Assembly: GCF_029784135.1 (NCBI RefSeq)
Contig: NC_073746.1
Coordinates: forward strand, 162,272,108-162,336,107
Reading direction: 5' to 3'
Origin: Toxorhynchites rutilus septentrionalis
Taxonomy: Eukaryota > Arthropoda > Insecta > Diptera > Culicidae
DNA: 64,000 nucleotides
The notes below the pieces were generated by a model. It made no database searches, had not been told where the DNA came from, and worked only from the letters and a program-made list of their open reading frames with translations. The translations under genes were made by a program, and so were the position numbers. Every line of letters begins with the position of its first letter. Positions within the stretch are counted from its first letter, which is position 1. Positions 20,962-33,849 of this stretch are shown piece after piece.

Positions 20962-22337
20962 ATGGTGGACGTCCCCGGCTCCGCACCTACGGTGTGGGGC
21001 CATAAAGGCGGTGCGAACTACCGTAATATTCAAGGCAGTTATTCAGGAGCAACGTTACCAGAACATATGGATCCGGCTGGTGAACACGGTGAGCTTATTG
21101 TACTGCGCATTACTGGTGTTGGCGATGACGGTAAAGATAAGAATCTCCCCCCGCCCCTTTTCTCATTCGCAAATCTATTGAGAGCTGTGTTAAAGAAATC
21201 GAGGGCTTATGCCCTTAAAGTTCGTAATAAAAAAAGCGGAGGCTCTGTCACAGCTGACACAATTATCTGATGGTACAAACGTCAAGGTCACCTACCAAAA
21301 ACACTTGAACAGCACCAAGTGTGTTGTTAGTTGCGCACAAACAATTAATATGTCGGAGGAGGACATTGTGGACTGCCTCAAAGACCAAAAAGTGACAGCG
21401 ACTAGAAGACTCAAACGACGGACCGGTCCAGACGCGATAGAAAACACTCCTGCGTTAATCCTGACAGTTAATGGTACATGTACACCTGAATTAATCTATT
21501 TTGGCTATCTGCGAGTAAGAACGAGGCCGTATTACCCGTCGCCCATGCAATGCTTTAATTGCTGGGCATTTGGTCACACAAAAACAAAGTGTAGACAAAA
21601 CACGCCAACCTGTGGGAATCCGTAACCCATGTGATTCCAGCGGAAGGAGGCAGTCCTGGATCGAAGAATAAATGACCTGGTGAAAAAAATAGAAGAAAAA
21701 GATCTTACCATCGCGAACATGGCCGCTTCAATGGAGTTACAACGCATCGAGGCGTTAAAAAACACGGAGATGATCAAGTCTCTGGTGGATAAAATCGATC
21801 AGATGGCCAACACACTAGCGGCCATGGAGTAACGATTGACCCAGAAGGACAAAATCATCACTCTGCAACAGAAGAAGATATCTAGAGCCAGGTCATTATT
21901 GCCCCAAACAAAAAGTGCCGAAACATCCGGGTTAACAAAAGACACCCATTCCAGACCTTCCTCCTTGTTCAACACCCCTACATCCTCCCGACCGGCCAAA
22001 TCCACAAGTATAATACCACAAAACTCCAGCTTGGTCATCTACTCCGACTCCGACATAGAATCCATCGAACTAGATGACACGCTTATGAAAACACAATCTC
22101 CGTCTACACCAGTACTTCTTACCAGCTTACCAGCCTGGAGATCGAACTACAAATGCAACACCCTCGAATAAAAGAAAACCCGAATCCCCGCTTATACAAC
22201 CACCGAAGAACATTCGTCAGAGATCGTCAACAGTAGGCAAGCAACCCGCCTTGCCTCCAGATCACACTCGACCCAATCAGCGATCAGACTCTCAATACCC
22301 ACCGCCGACTAGTGGTAAGGACCGTCAGCCCAAATAG
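20962..22337 (+). pseudogene. Retrotransposon ORF1 (broken), unit 3
   Basis: The 4-bp deletion turns the second knuckle CGNCS into CGNP and a stop at 21,623-21,625, an extra break not found in units 1, 2, 4 and 5. The remainder is as in unit 1. Confidence 0.82.
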
Positions 22338-22390
22338 TGTATGGTCCAACTCTTACCTCACCTGTCGCCAACCACTACTCCACCAATCAG

Positions 22391-22604
22391 CTCTCCGGTA
22401 AGGGTGGCAACACCTATTCCCCGACGAACTACGTGGGAATTGTACCTGAACTCGGGACGCACAAGGGTGGCAACACCTGTTCCCTGAAGGAACACGTGGG
22501 ACCAGCACCACAAATTGGGACGCACAAGGGCGGTAACGTCTATTCCCCGAAGGACTGCGTGGGAACTGCTTCAGATCTCGGGACGCACAAGAGTGGAATC
22601 AGTG
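22391..22604 (+). repeat. 63-bp tandem repeat, unit 3
   Basis: Same register as unit 1, with one C-to-A change in the second repeat (KDH to KEH, near 22,492), shared with unit 6. Confidence 0.88.
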
Positions 22605-23085
22605 GAATCTCGTTCCACGATCGATTTCACTGGAGTTTCTTCTTCCGACATTGTGCAACTTCCGTTACCCTGTGTCATTACCACCGAAGTATCCATCGCC
22701 AAATCACAAAGTAGCGCAGAGGATTGCAGTGACGCCGAACCGTTTTTTTCCGCCGTCGGGTCAAGTGAACGAACGCTGGTTTAGAATTCTACTCCCAGTT
22801 CCCGAGCACCGCTGTCTCGTTCGACAATACCACATATCGTTGCCATTGCGATCCTTCCAGCTGCCGACACAACACCATCCACAGTTGATGTCCCAATCCG
22901 CCGAAGATCCGCTCGTCTCGCCGCCAGGGCTAAGCCGGCCGCCACAACCACTCCACTTGAAGCTCATGCCATGCCTGTCTCGCCTATGCCAGCCGAAGCG
23001 AGGTCCGATGCCAATATCTATGATGCATGGAGACGTAGCCGAGGAGATCCTACGCAAGCTATGGCCGGGAGTTTAAGCTCCCCAA

Positions 23086-26000
23086 ATGAACCTCACCATC
23101 TTTCCTCGGCTGCTTCCGAGTGGAATGGCTGCCCAACCTGTTATCGTCGGTGGAGTTCCACCGGGAATCATCACATCCAGTACCACTACATATCTGATTC
23201 CCCATCACACCGCCCATCACCAGGAAAGTATGTCCACCAACACATCCACCAACCTCGCTCTGCAATGGAACATCAATGGACTGTACAACAACTTGGGAGA
23301 ACTGGAGACCCTTGACCGAGAGTTATGTCCGTCCATCATCGCACTCCAAGAGATAAATCGAGTTTCCCCAACAAACATACAGAAAATTGTCGGGGTTAAA
23401 TTCCACTGGCACACTAAGCGGGGCTCCGTTTTGCAACACTCTGTTGCTTTGGGTGTCCGGAGAAACATTCTCCATTTGCGAAAAACAAATATCCACTGAC
23501 CTGCCAATAATAGCCGTCCAAATCGAGGCCCCGATTCCGGTGACCATCATTTGTATATACCTGCCATGAGGCATAATCCCGGAACTACGACGGAAGCTGC
23601 TTGAGGCGTTAGCAAGCTTGGAGGACCCAAAAATCATCTTGGGGGACTTCAATGCTCATCACCGCAACTGGGGAATTCAAACACCAAATGTCAGAGGGAA
23701 TATCATCGCCTACCTCTTGGAGGTGATGGAGCTCTCGGTCTTAAATGACGGCACTGACACTTTCCGTAGAGGTACGAGCAACACAGCCTTTGATATTTCA
23801 GCAGCTAATCTCAACTTGGTGGATAGGTTAGGGTGGAACAAAGCCGACGACATTCATGGCAGTGACCATCACCCGATAACCATCAGCTTCAACGGCCCGC
23901 CGCCGCTCGCAACTCGCAGACCAAGATGGATCTTCGAAAGAGCTGACTGGACAGCTTTTCAAACATCTTCCGACTTCTTGATATATAGAGACAACCCAAC
24001 CACCTTTGCCACTTTCAACAAAATCATTATGGAGGCGGCCGAAGCCTTCATCCCAAGAACGAAAACCACTCCGGGGAAGAAAGCGCTGCATTGATGGTCT
24101 GCGTACGGCCAAACGACTACCAGCAGGAGACCCAATGAAGGAAGTTGCCATGAACAGGTATCGAGCGCAACATATCAGAGTACGGCGGTTAATCCGGAAG
24201 GTGAAGTTAGACAGTTGGACTGGTTTTCTAGAGTCTATCAACGAAAACCAGTCCTCTGCGGATCTTTGGCGCAAAGTAAACGCACTAAATGGGAAGAGAA
24301 GGTCACACAACCCCATTCGTCAAGGTATTACTAGGCTGTGTCTCCAACCTGCAGCGATCCGGTTGATACTTCGAACACGCTCGGTGAATATTTCGCGGGA
24401 TTGTCCTCGATCTCCGAATATGAGCCCGATTTCATCCGTCGACAGGGAGCGGGTATCACTTCGGTCAGCAACTTTGTGGTCCCTGTGAGTCATCCTAATA
24501 ATCCTCTAAATCGGAACTTCATCATCGAGGAACTTTCTGTCGCCCTATGTTCCGCAAAAAGTCAACTGGCCCTGACGGTATCGGCTACAAGATGCTGAAA
24601 CATGGAATACACACGAATTTCCCGAGGGTTGGAGACACAGCCTAGAAATACCTATACCTAAGGTCGGTCAAAGCAGCAACAACGTGAAAGGCTACTGTCC
24701 AATTTCCTTAACCTCCTGTTCATCCAAGATCCTGGAAAGAATGGCGAATAGGCGCCTGGTCACCTTTCTAACGGAAAATAGAAAATTGCACTATCAACAG
24801 TTCGCCTTCCGACCAGGTATGGGCACCAACAACAACTTCGCGATCCTCGGAGACGTGATAGCCGAAGCCAACAGGAACCGTCAGCACATGTAGAGAACCT
24901 TTGAGGTCAAAATTGGTAACATCAGCTCCCGAGCTTTCCAAAAGGAAACAGGAGTACCTCAAGGTTCTGTCCTTGTCGTCACCCTCTTTCTCGTCGCCAT
25001 GAGTAGCCTGTTCCAGGTCCTGCCTGGGAGAGTCTTCGTGTTTGTCTACGCGGACGACACTCTTTTGATGGCAGTGAGTGACACCCATAGGATTCCAAGC
25101 ATCAGAATACAGGCAGCTACCAATGCCATCGGCCGGTGGGCGGCCGAGAGAGGATTTAGACTTAGAGCGACCATATGGTGATTTGCAGCGACAGACATCA
25201 GGGTCCCAACTCCAGGGTCAAGCTATACAAAAACAACATTCCCCGCCGGAAAACGCTAAAGATCCTTGGAGTGTTTGTTGACCACAAACGTAACTTCCTC
25301 CGCCATTTCGAGGAAGTTAAGAACAGCTGTGCCACCCGGTTGAATCTATTGAAAACCATTTTCAAACCGCACCGAAGCAACAACAGAAATATCCGGCTAC
25401 AGGTGGCCAAAGCCATCATCAGCAGCCGCCTCACTTATGGCCTTGAACTGACGTGTTTGGCTGGAGACAAGCTCCCAAAATCTCTGGCACCGATTTACAA
25501 CAAAGCACTACTGACTGTCTCCGGTCTCCTGCCAACACCAGCTGCCTCTGTCTGCGCTAAAATTGGAGAACCTCCTTTCGATCTAATCACAGACTCGGCG
25601 ATCGTAGTCAGGACTGCCAGTTTCTTGTCAAAAACTAGCGGTAGAGGGGAGACCCACCTAACCGCCCTTAGCAACACGATCCTGCAGCGTTTGGCGCATC
25701 CCAACCTCCCCCCGGTGGCAAAACAATCCTGGTTTGGTGCGAACGACTGGAGGTTCCCAACTGTTCTCGTCGAGAACGGTATTCGGGACAACTTTCGAGC
25801 CGGGACGTGCTCGATCGGTCTGCTAGAATATTTCAAGGCCATCATAGCGGAAAAATACCGTCTCCACGAGATCAGATACTCGGACGGCTCAAAAGGACCA
25901 TCGGGAGTTGGATTTGGGGTGAGCGATAATAAGAATAGTCTGATTTCCAGCAAGAAACTCGCGGACATCTGCCAGGTCTTCTCGTCCGAAGTGGTCGGCA

Positions 26001-26632
26001 TCATCGAGGCAACTACAACTTCATCTTCCAAGCCGTTGTTGGTCGTCTCCGATTCAGCAAGCGCCATTGATGCCATCGGTGCGACCACGTCCAAACATCC
26101 ATGGGTACAGGCCATCAGGAAGTATATATTGCCCGACACTGTGCTCATGTGGGTCCCCGGACACAACGGCATCGCAGGGAATGAAGCGGCTGACCGGTTT
26201 GCCGGAATCGGTCACACAAGACCGTTCTTCATTCGGGATGTGCCGCTTGACGATGTGAAGTTGTGGATCTCCAACTCTTTCCGCACCTTTTGGACCGAAA
26301 GGTGGTTCGCAGAGAGGAGGCAGTTCCTCAGAAAAGTCAAGGGCACTATTATCAGGTTTGACGATGTTAAAGGAACGAATCCTGTCCAGACTGAGGACCG
26401 GTCACTGCTCGGTCTCACACGGATTCAATAGAGGACCCTCCCATCTACTCTGCGACCTCTACCAAATCCACAACTCCGCGAACACTTCTTGTGTGGTTGC
26501 CCGAAATTTGATGATCTGCGAAACCTTCATGGAATCAGCGGGAGTGTAAGAGACATCTTAAGGGACGATCCAGCAAGAGTAGCACCGCTTGTCTGCTACC
26601 TAAAAGATGCAGAACTATTTTTTAAGATCTAG
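23086..26632 (+). pseudogene. Retrotransposon ORF2 (EN-RT-RNase H), broken, unit 3
   Basis: Shares the endonuclease breaks, the 41-bp deletion, the motif A replacement (stop 24,891-24,893) and the 10-bp deletion after RGFRL. A 418-codon frame (25,175-26,431) covers the thumb, RNase H with all motifs, and LWISNSFRTFWTERWF. The 11-bp deletion near 26,372 then throws it out of frame before the C-terminal Cys/His motif. Confidence 0.87.
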
Positions 26633-26961
26633 CGTCTGAACAATGGATCAGACAAGAAGATCCTTGTTCCTTCCCCTCCACGATGAAGGAGAATAAGAAC
26701 GCTTCGGCATCTTCAACGGCACGGATTCCTCTCCACTGGCCTGGAGCCATGGGTCGAGGACATCCTTGCCATCTGGTCCAACAATCAAACAGCAAGTTCT
26801 TCGTTAAGTTATGTTTCGCAAAAGGATTTTTATGTGTTTAATTTTTACGTCCAATTTTTATGTGATAATTTTATGTGCAATCTGTTCCCAACGAAACCTT
26901 GCGGCAATGCCGTCGATAAAGAGGCGAACCAGCCCAGGAGGCTGAAAACCTCTCAAAAAAA

Positions 26962-27963
26962 TCCTATTCGTTCGAAAATCAGAATAAGGGTGATAAACGA
27001 GCGACTTAAAAAAATAACAACGTAGTTCTACGTCAACAATGCGGTCGTATCTTGGACATAACCTCCTATAACTTTTTTCTTTCTATTATACCATCGTTCA
27101 ATCATAAAACTATTGCATAGCATGGAGAAACGATATGGATAAATGGGAAAAAATTTAATGAAACAGTATAAATTACATATTAAAAAAGTTTATTTCAAAT
27201 TAACAATTCATTTATTGAACAACAAAAGTTAGAAACAAAATTTCAAAAAAGTGTCATTGTCCAAAAATACACGCTCTGTAGGATTCGCCTGGATCATCTA
27301 TCATCTATCATTGGAAAGGAAATCGCTCGCTTGGTCCATCATCTGTGAGAAATAAATAATAATGTTACAAATTTGTAAATCATATAACTTTGAAATAAAT
27401 ACTCATGTCACATATCCTGTCTGTCATTTGTTGATAGCTGAGTCATCCGAAAAGGGCAACCCTAGCCAATAAGGCTCTCAGAAACTCAGAAAGAAACAAG
27501 AGAAAGAAATATTAGTAATATTTTAAACGGAAAAACGAAAAAATAAATAAAATATGAACTGGTAATAATAAATCAAATCCGCAACAGTATATAGAAAGAT
27601 ATAAAAAATAAATGCATGTGGAATAAAACAAAACTACAGAAAATGTAGTACGACAATAACAATAAATAAATAGAATGAAATCATCCAAAGATCAAATGTT
27701 CCTTATGGAAAAAATAATAAACTGGTAACAATAAAATAAATCCGCTACAGTATATAGAAAGATATAAAAAAATGAATGCAACAAAAAACGAAACCAATAT
27801 GTACAATAGAACTCGCAACAACAACAAAAAATCAAACAATAAATATTCAACAACTAATAACTCTGTCATCCGATCCATATATGCTTTAAGGGAAAAGCGA
27901 CTGCGCCACCTCGCCTACCATAAGGATTATAAATTTAAAACAACATCGCTTTAGAAACTTTAC
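26962..27963. other. AT-rich spacer with internal duplication, unit 3
   Basis: As in unit 1, with a 4-bp shorter (aaat)n run near 27,545 and 'taccatcg' instead of 'tacaagcg' near 27,090, both shared with unit 6. No gene is seen. Confidence 0.6.
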
Positions 27964-28467
27964 CTCTTTCTCAGCTTTCAGTCGTCGATTTTCCTGCCGC
28001 AATTTTATATTTTCCGCTTCCATCCTCCGAAGTTCTCCTATAAGATTCCTGTTCTGGACAATCATATATTCCAACTCCGTTGCATCTACTGGTTCCCAGT
28101 AGTACAAATCTTCATCATCATCGACAAAAATTGTTTCACTGGGCACCAGTGGCGGAGGAACTTCATCCTCGATCATCACTTCGTTTTGATGCATCTGGAT
28201 CCGAATTGGCTGTAAATAAAAGTTTTGTTAACACTGTACACACTCAGAAATATTTTTTCCTACCTTGATATCTTCATTCTGTGGTTTTCCACTACGTCTT
28301 TCATAACTTCCTGGTTCGCGGTTGGCCCAAGAACGCGTTGGAACCCTCAAGCTGACTGGAATCCTCGATGTAACGGTACCTCGCTTCATTTTGTGTGGTG
28401 ATGGGATTATAACTGCTTCTCTCTTGATAATTATAATCCTCAGTGGAGAAAATGTTTGCATCAACAC
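27964..28467 (-). CDS. Unrecognised acidic coiled-coil protein, 5' exons, unit 3
   Basis: Exon 1 is 28,467-28,264 and exon 2 is 28,209-27,964. Predicted protein and splice sites match unit 1. Confidence 0.55.
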
Positions 28468-29117
28468 AATGCTTGCTTCGATTGAATCAAAACTTGGAAA
28501 ATGGCACTAGCCTGCTTTGCACTGTTTTTTTTATCTCGTTATTGTATCTTACATTATGTGAAAAATGACTTTGGTGTGATTTTGAAGTTGATGAAACATA
28601 AAATTAATAGTTACTGATTCTTAATTAGTTTTTAGATACTAAAAATGAAATGTTATTTTTCAACAATATAGGATCGGAGTTTAACAATTGTTTCTTGTTA
28701 CGATCAAGCAAAAGCTATAAATAATTAATTTATTGGATAATCATGGATTTTCTTTTCGGTCGGTCTGTTACCATATCGCATATTTAACATAGTAATCTAT
28801 TGCTTTGTTTGCAAACTGCGGTAACGAAATATTTTATGTATTTTCCTAGAATTTGAAAAAGTATGTGACTACAAAATGGTCTGTAACGAAAATGAAATCT
28901 GACATCCCTACCAACAACCGAAGGAACGAACCGTACAGAATACCAATCCCAAAATACCAATACACCTTCTTGAAACCACATCACTTTTGCAAGTGTCAAA
29001 ACAGTGCCGAAATTATTGACGTGTAAGTTTCTTATCCCACTAACAATTGGCAGCGAAAACTGTCTGTTTCTATGAAAAAATATTTAATTTCCTCCTGACA
29101 GTAGTAAATATTCGCTG
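28468..29117. promoter_or_regulatory. Divergent intergenic region, unit 3
   Basis: As in unit 1. Variants 'cggtcggtctg' near 28,759 and 'ttatcccactaac' near 29,032 fall inside or beside the presumed 5'-UTR intron. Confidence 0.4.
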
Positions 29118-30092
29118 ATGAACTTTATAAAAAGTGGTTTGCAGTCAGTGCTGGGTTCTCAGGAACCTGGGGCGCTGCAAAGTGGTGCCAAAACTGTATG
29201 AAACAACGAAATTTGGGTCAGAAACTCATTCTAAACCTTTTAAATTATTATGCCCCTCTGGAACAGGTAGAACAAGTGAGTGCTTCGACACTACTCGAGG
29301 ATCGCCGCGATGCTTGCAGAGCGCTCAGGGCTCTTTCGAAAAAAATATCGCGTGGAAGTGGGAGCCCAAGGTATGCACGCTCTTCTCCAAGTCATGGAAA
29401 TGGATAGAGCCGATCCGGAGATAATTGGGTACTGCTTGGACACCCTCTGTCATATCACTTCTCAGGAACAGTTCGAAGAAGACAACCCGGACAACCCAAG
29501 CGTGACGGTCAACATAGGAGAACAATTTACGGAGATGTTCCTCAAGTCGAACGAGAATGTGAGCTTGATTTTGAATTGTCTGGAAGAGTACGATTTTTGG
29601 GTTCGCTGGTCGGCTATTAAGTTGTTGACCAGTTTGTTAGCGAACAAAACGAAGGACATACAGGAAATCGTTCTTGTTAGCACAATGGACGTTTCCAAGT
29701 TGATGGATTTGCTGGTTGACAGCCGAGAAGTTATTAGAAATGATGTATTGCTACTGTTGATACAGCTTACCAAAGGAAACGCAAACATCCAAAAAATTGT
29801 AGCTTTTGAAAATGCTTTTGATCGATTGTTTGATGTTATCAAGGAGGAAGGATGCGCAGATGGTGGAATTGTCGTGGAGGATTGTTTATTTCTGATGATG
29901 AACTTGCTTAAAAACATTCCCAGTAATCAGCAGTTCTTCAAAGAAGGATCCTACATCCAGCGGTTGGCGCCAATGTTTGTTATTTCACAGGTTTCGTCAC
30001 TAACTTCCGGTCAACTTTTGTGCGGGGGACTGTTCAGCAACCATCCGCTCTCCAATTGGTTCTCGGCTGTTTCTTTAGCGCATGCCCTCATT
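29118..30092 (+). pseudogene. USO1: p115/USO1 5' fragment (pseudogene), unit 3
   Basis: As in unit 1, with P-to-T in the LVSxMDVSKL segment (near 29,681) and V-to-G in LLCxGLFS (near 30,025). The frame closes at 30,099-30,101. The 7-A frameshift is at 29,339-29,345. Confidence 0.86.
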
Positions 30093-30099
30093 GTTAGTT

Positions 30100-30968
30100 A
30101 AGCGAGAAGGTAATCATGTTGAGTTCAATGGCCGAGTATTGGCTAACTTCAATTCAACCGTACGATAGTATGATAAGGATTTGCGACATGAATGTAGCCA
30201 TTGTAATATCGTGTTGGCATTATATTGTAGAACCAATGGTAAACTAGATTAATGTTCTTTTTCGAACAGGCGACTTCATTTTGGTGGGTGATTTGATGCG
30301 ATCTATCACGCTGTTGCATTACAAGCAAATGGGAGTAGTTGTGAGGAGATCGATTTCAACAAAATTTCTCAAAACTATTGATACAGCAGTAACAATATTG
30401 GATGACGATGCGTTCCTTGGGTGGACAACAGCAAGTATCTATTTGTTTGCCTAAAAGATGGGTAAGTAGGATTTCCGTAGCTCTGTTTATCATAAGAACA
30501 CTTTTTGTATTTTTTTTAAGGACCACAACAACGGGCGACGAACGATAGCAAATGCCAGAGGTTCCTCAATTCATGCCATGGTTCGCTCGTGATGCAAAAC
30601 ATTGGTGAGCGAACGACGCCGACAACGGGCTGTGTGCTATTTGGCACGGTCTGATCACAAATAACACTCGATTATTATGAATTTCTTCGAAAGTTACGGA
30701 AAAGTTTGAATCTGTTGGTAAGACTGATTATTCGTATTGGCGTAGTTTCCATACCGAAATGGAAACGGAACGTTGCGAGGGATTTATTGATGGAGGATGG
30801 ATAGTGGATAGTGGATAGTTTTCTGGATTTAACTCGGGAAATATATACGATGCATTGGGATTGCAGATCGACGGGGATGGAACTAAGAAGGAAGCGGCCG
30901 TAGATGATAAAATCAAGATTGTAGAAGACCTAACATGGACACATCAGGATGTCCAGTGTTGGTCATGA
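30100..30968 (+). pseudogene. DDB1: DDB1 3' fragment (pseudogene), unit 3
   Basis: A 9-bp deletion near 30,708 removes codons after ESL (agtttgaatctg instead of agtttgatacaatcaaatctg). It keeps the ancestral cagcagtaacaatattgg stretch near 30,384 that is rearranged in units 2 and 5. Confidence 0.86.
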
Positions 30969-31238
30969 TTATTGAATGAATGCTATCAGTTGTTGCTATA
31001 GTTGCGAAAAATAATTTCATGTTTGTAGGATAATAAAGAAATTCCAGTAAACGTATTGTTTACTACACATTATTTGAACTCGAATAGTCATGAACGACGG
31101 ATTTCTCAAAATTATCTATGAGTTTTATCAAAACTTTATTATTTTTGGGAAGAAACGTGGAACATTCAGGGCAAGAGCGGGGATGTTGATCGAATCGTGA
31201 TGCGTGTTTGGATTTGATGCTCTTTGAGTCGGTAGATA

Positions 31239-31566
31239 TCAACCTGATTGCACTGCTGACGCTCCCTTGTATTCACTGTAAGAAGAATATTGAAATATGT
31301 TATGAGATACAATTTGAATGAAATATAGTGATCAGGTATACCTATAAGGTTGGATATTTCCTAGCGTTTGTAACTTCTCATCGGACTTGACACTATCAAG
31401 TGTCAAATCATATTCTGGAGAAATGTCGACCTTACGAATTAATAAATAGGTTAGTTGATCTTGGAATGCGATCATATTACTTATTCTTATTCGACAGCTT
31501 CTTTCGCTCAAGCTGATCCTGCAGCGCGATGCCTTTCTTGAACTCAACCGTGAACTGAAAGACCAT
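31239..31566 (-). pseudogene. Small unrecognised gene, unit 3/4 boundary
   Basis: Three-exon layout as in unit 1, with the gtcgac acceptor flank kept. Confidence 0.48.
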
Positions 31567-31721
31567 TTGTAATGTCGAGGAATACTAGCTGCAGCACGGT
31601 AAGATCACGAGGCAGACGTACCGGTCATCGGGTAGGGGTCGAGCCTCCCTCGCAGTGCGTGATGATAAAAAAACATTTTAGTGGTGTCTGGCAGTGATTG
31701 AGTAGCCGCTGGGCCGCCGCC

Positions 31722-33101
31722 ATGGTGGACGTCCCCGGCTCCGCACCTACGGTGTGGGGCCATAAAGGCGGTGCGAACTACCGTAATATTCAAGGCAGTT
31801 ATTCAGGAGCAACGTTACCAGAACATATGGATCCGGCTGGTGAACACGGTGAGCTTATTGTACTGCGCATTACTGGTGTTGGCGATGACGGTAAAGATAA
31901 GAATCTCCCCCCGCCCCTTTTCTCATTCGCAAATCTATTGAGAGCTGTGTTAAAGAAATCGAGGGCTTATGCCCTTAAAGTTCGTAATAAAAAAAGCGGA
32001 GGCTCTGTCACAGCTGACACAATTATCTGATGGTACAAACGTCAAGGTCACCTACCAAAAACACTTGAACAGCACCAAGTGTGTTGTTAGTTGCGCACAA
32101 ACAATTAATATGTCGGAGGAGGACATTGTGGACTGCCTCAAAGACCAAAAAGTGGCAGCGACTAGCAGACTCAAACGACGGACCGGTCCAGACGCGATAG
32201 AAAACACTCCTGCGTTAATCCTGACAGTTAATGGTACATGTACACCTGAATTAATCTATTTTGGCTATCTGCGAGTAAGAACGAGGCCGTATTACCCGTC
32301 GCCCATGCAATGCTTTAATTGCTGGGCATTTGGTCACACAAAAACAAAGTGTAGACAAAACACGCCAACCTGTGGGAATTGTTCCGTAACCCATGTGATT
32401 CCAGCGGAAGGAGGCAGTCCTGGATCGAAGAATAAATGACCTGGTGAAAAAAATAGAAGAAAAAGATCTTACCATCGCGAACATGGCCGCTTCAATGGAG
32501 TTACAACGCATCGAGGCGTTAAAAAACACGGAGATGATCAAGTCTCTGGTGGATAAAATCGATCAGATGGCCAACACACTAGCGGCCATGGAGTAACGAT
32601 TGACCCAGAAGGACAAAATCATCACTCTGCAACAGAAGAAGATATCTAGAGCCAGGTCATTATTGCCCCAAACAAAAAGTGCCGAAACATCCGGGGTAAC
32701 AAAAGACACCCATTCCAGACCTTCCTCCTTGTTCAACACCCCTACATCCTCCCGACCGGCCAAATCCACAAGTATAATACCACAAAACTCCAGCTTGGTC
32801 ATCTACTCCGACTCCGACATAGAATCCATCGAACTAGATGACACGCTTATGAAAACACAATCTCCGTCTACACCAGTACTTCTTACCAGCTTACCAGCCT
32901 GGAGATCGAACTACAAATGCAACACCCTCGAATAAAAGAAAACCCGAATCCCCGCTTATACAACCACCGAAGAACATTCGTCAGAGATCGTCAACAGTAG
33001 GCAAGCAACCCGCCTTGCCTCCAGATAACACTCGACCCAATCAGCGATCAGACTCTCAATATCCACCGCCGACTAGTGGTAAGGACCGTCAGCCCAAATA
33101 G
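31722..33101 (+). pseudogene. Retrotransposon ORF1 (broken), unit 4
   Basis: Same breaks as unit 1, including the TAA inside the coiled coil at about 32,594-32,596. It shares the KVAATSR variant with unit 2 but the GVTKDTHSRP variant with units 1 and 5, an incongruent combination. Confidence 0.82.
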
Positions 33102-33154
33102 TGTTTCGTCCAACTCTTACCTCACCTGTCGCCAACCACTACTCCACCAATCAG

Positions 33155-33368
33155 CTCTCCGGTAAGGGTGGCAACACCTATTCCCCGACGAACTACGTGG
33201 GAATTGTACCTGAACTCGGGACGCACAAGGGTGGCAACACCTGTTCCCTGAAGGACCACGTGGGACCAGCACCACAAATTGGGACGCACAAGGGCGGTAA
33301 CGTCTATTCCCCGAAGGACTGCGTGGGAACTGCTTCAGATCTCGGGACGCACAAGAGTGGAATCAGTG
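33155..33368 (+). repeat. 63-bp tandem repeat, unit 4
   Basis: Same register and copy number as unit 1. Confidence 0.88.
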
Positions 33369-33849
33369 GAATCTCGTTCCACGATCGATTTCACTGGAGT
33401 TTCTTCTTCCGACATTGTGCAACTTCCGTTACCCTGTGTCATTACCACCGAAGTATCCATCGCCAAATCACAAAGTAGCGCAGAGGATTGCAGTGACGCC
33501 GAACCGTTTTTTTCCGCCGTCGGGTCAAGTGAACGAACGCTGGTTTAGAATTCTACTCCCAGTTCCCGAGCACCGCTGTCTCGTTCGACAATACCACATA
33601 TCGTTGCCATTGCGATCCTTCCAGCTGCCGACACAACACCATCCACAGTTGATGTCCCAATCCGCCGAAGATCCGCTCGTCTCGCCGCCAGGGCTAAGCC
33701 GGCCGCCACAACCACTCCACTTGAAGCTCATGCCAGGCCTGTCTCGCCTATGCCAGCCGAAGCGAGGTCCGATGCCAATATCTATGATGCATGGAGACGT
33801 AGCCGAGGAGATCCCACGCAAGCTATGGCCGGGAGTTTAAGCTCCCCAA

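Larger units (their letters stand above)
20938..26961 (+). mobile_element. Degenerate I-like non-LTR retrotransposon, unit 3 copy
   Basis: ORF2 stop at 26,630-26,632. The tail is shortened by 14 bp (ctctcaaaaaaatcc), as in units 1 and 6. Deletions beyond those common to most units are 4 bp in ORF1 near 21,617 and 11 bp near 26,372. Confidence 0.9.
20779..31538 (+). repeat. Composite tandem unit 3 (10,760 bp)
   Basis: Carries a 4-bp deletion in the ORF1 knuckle region near 21,617, an 11-bp deletion near 26,372, a shortened element tail near 26,955 and a 9-bp deletion in DDB1 near 30,708. All four recur in unit 6. By eye I found only two substitutions between units 3 and 6 (near 21,650/54,169 and 25,528/58,047). 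Confidence 0.97.
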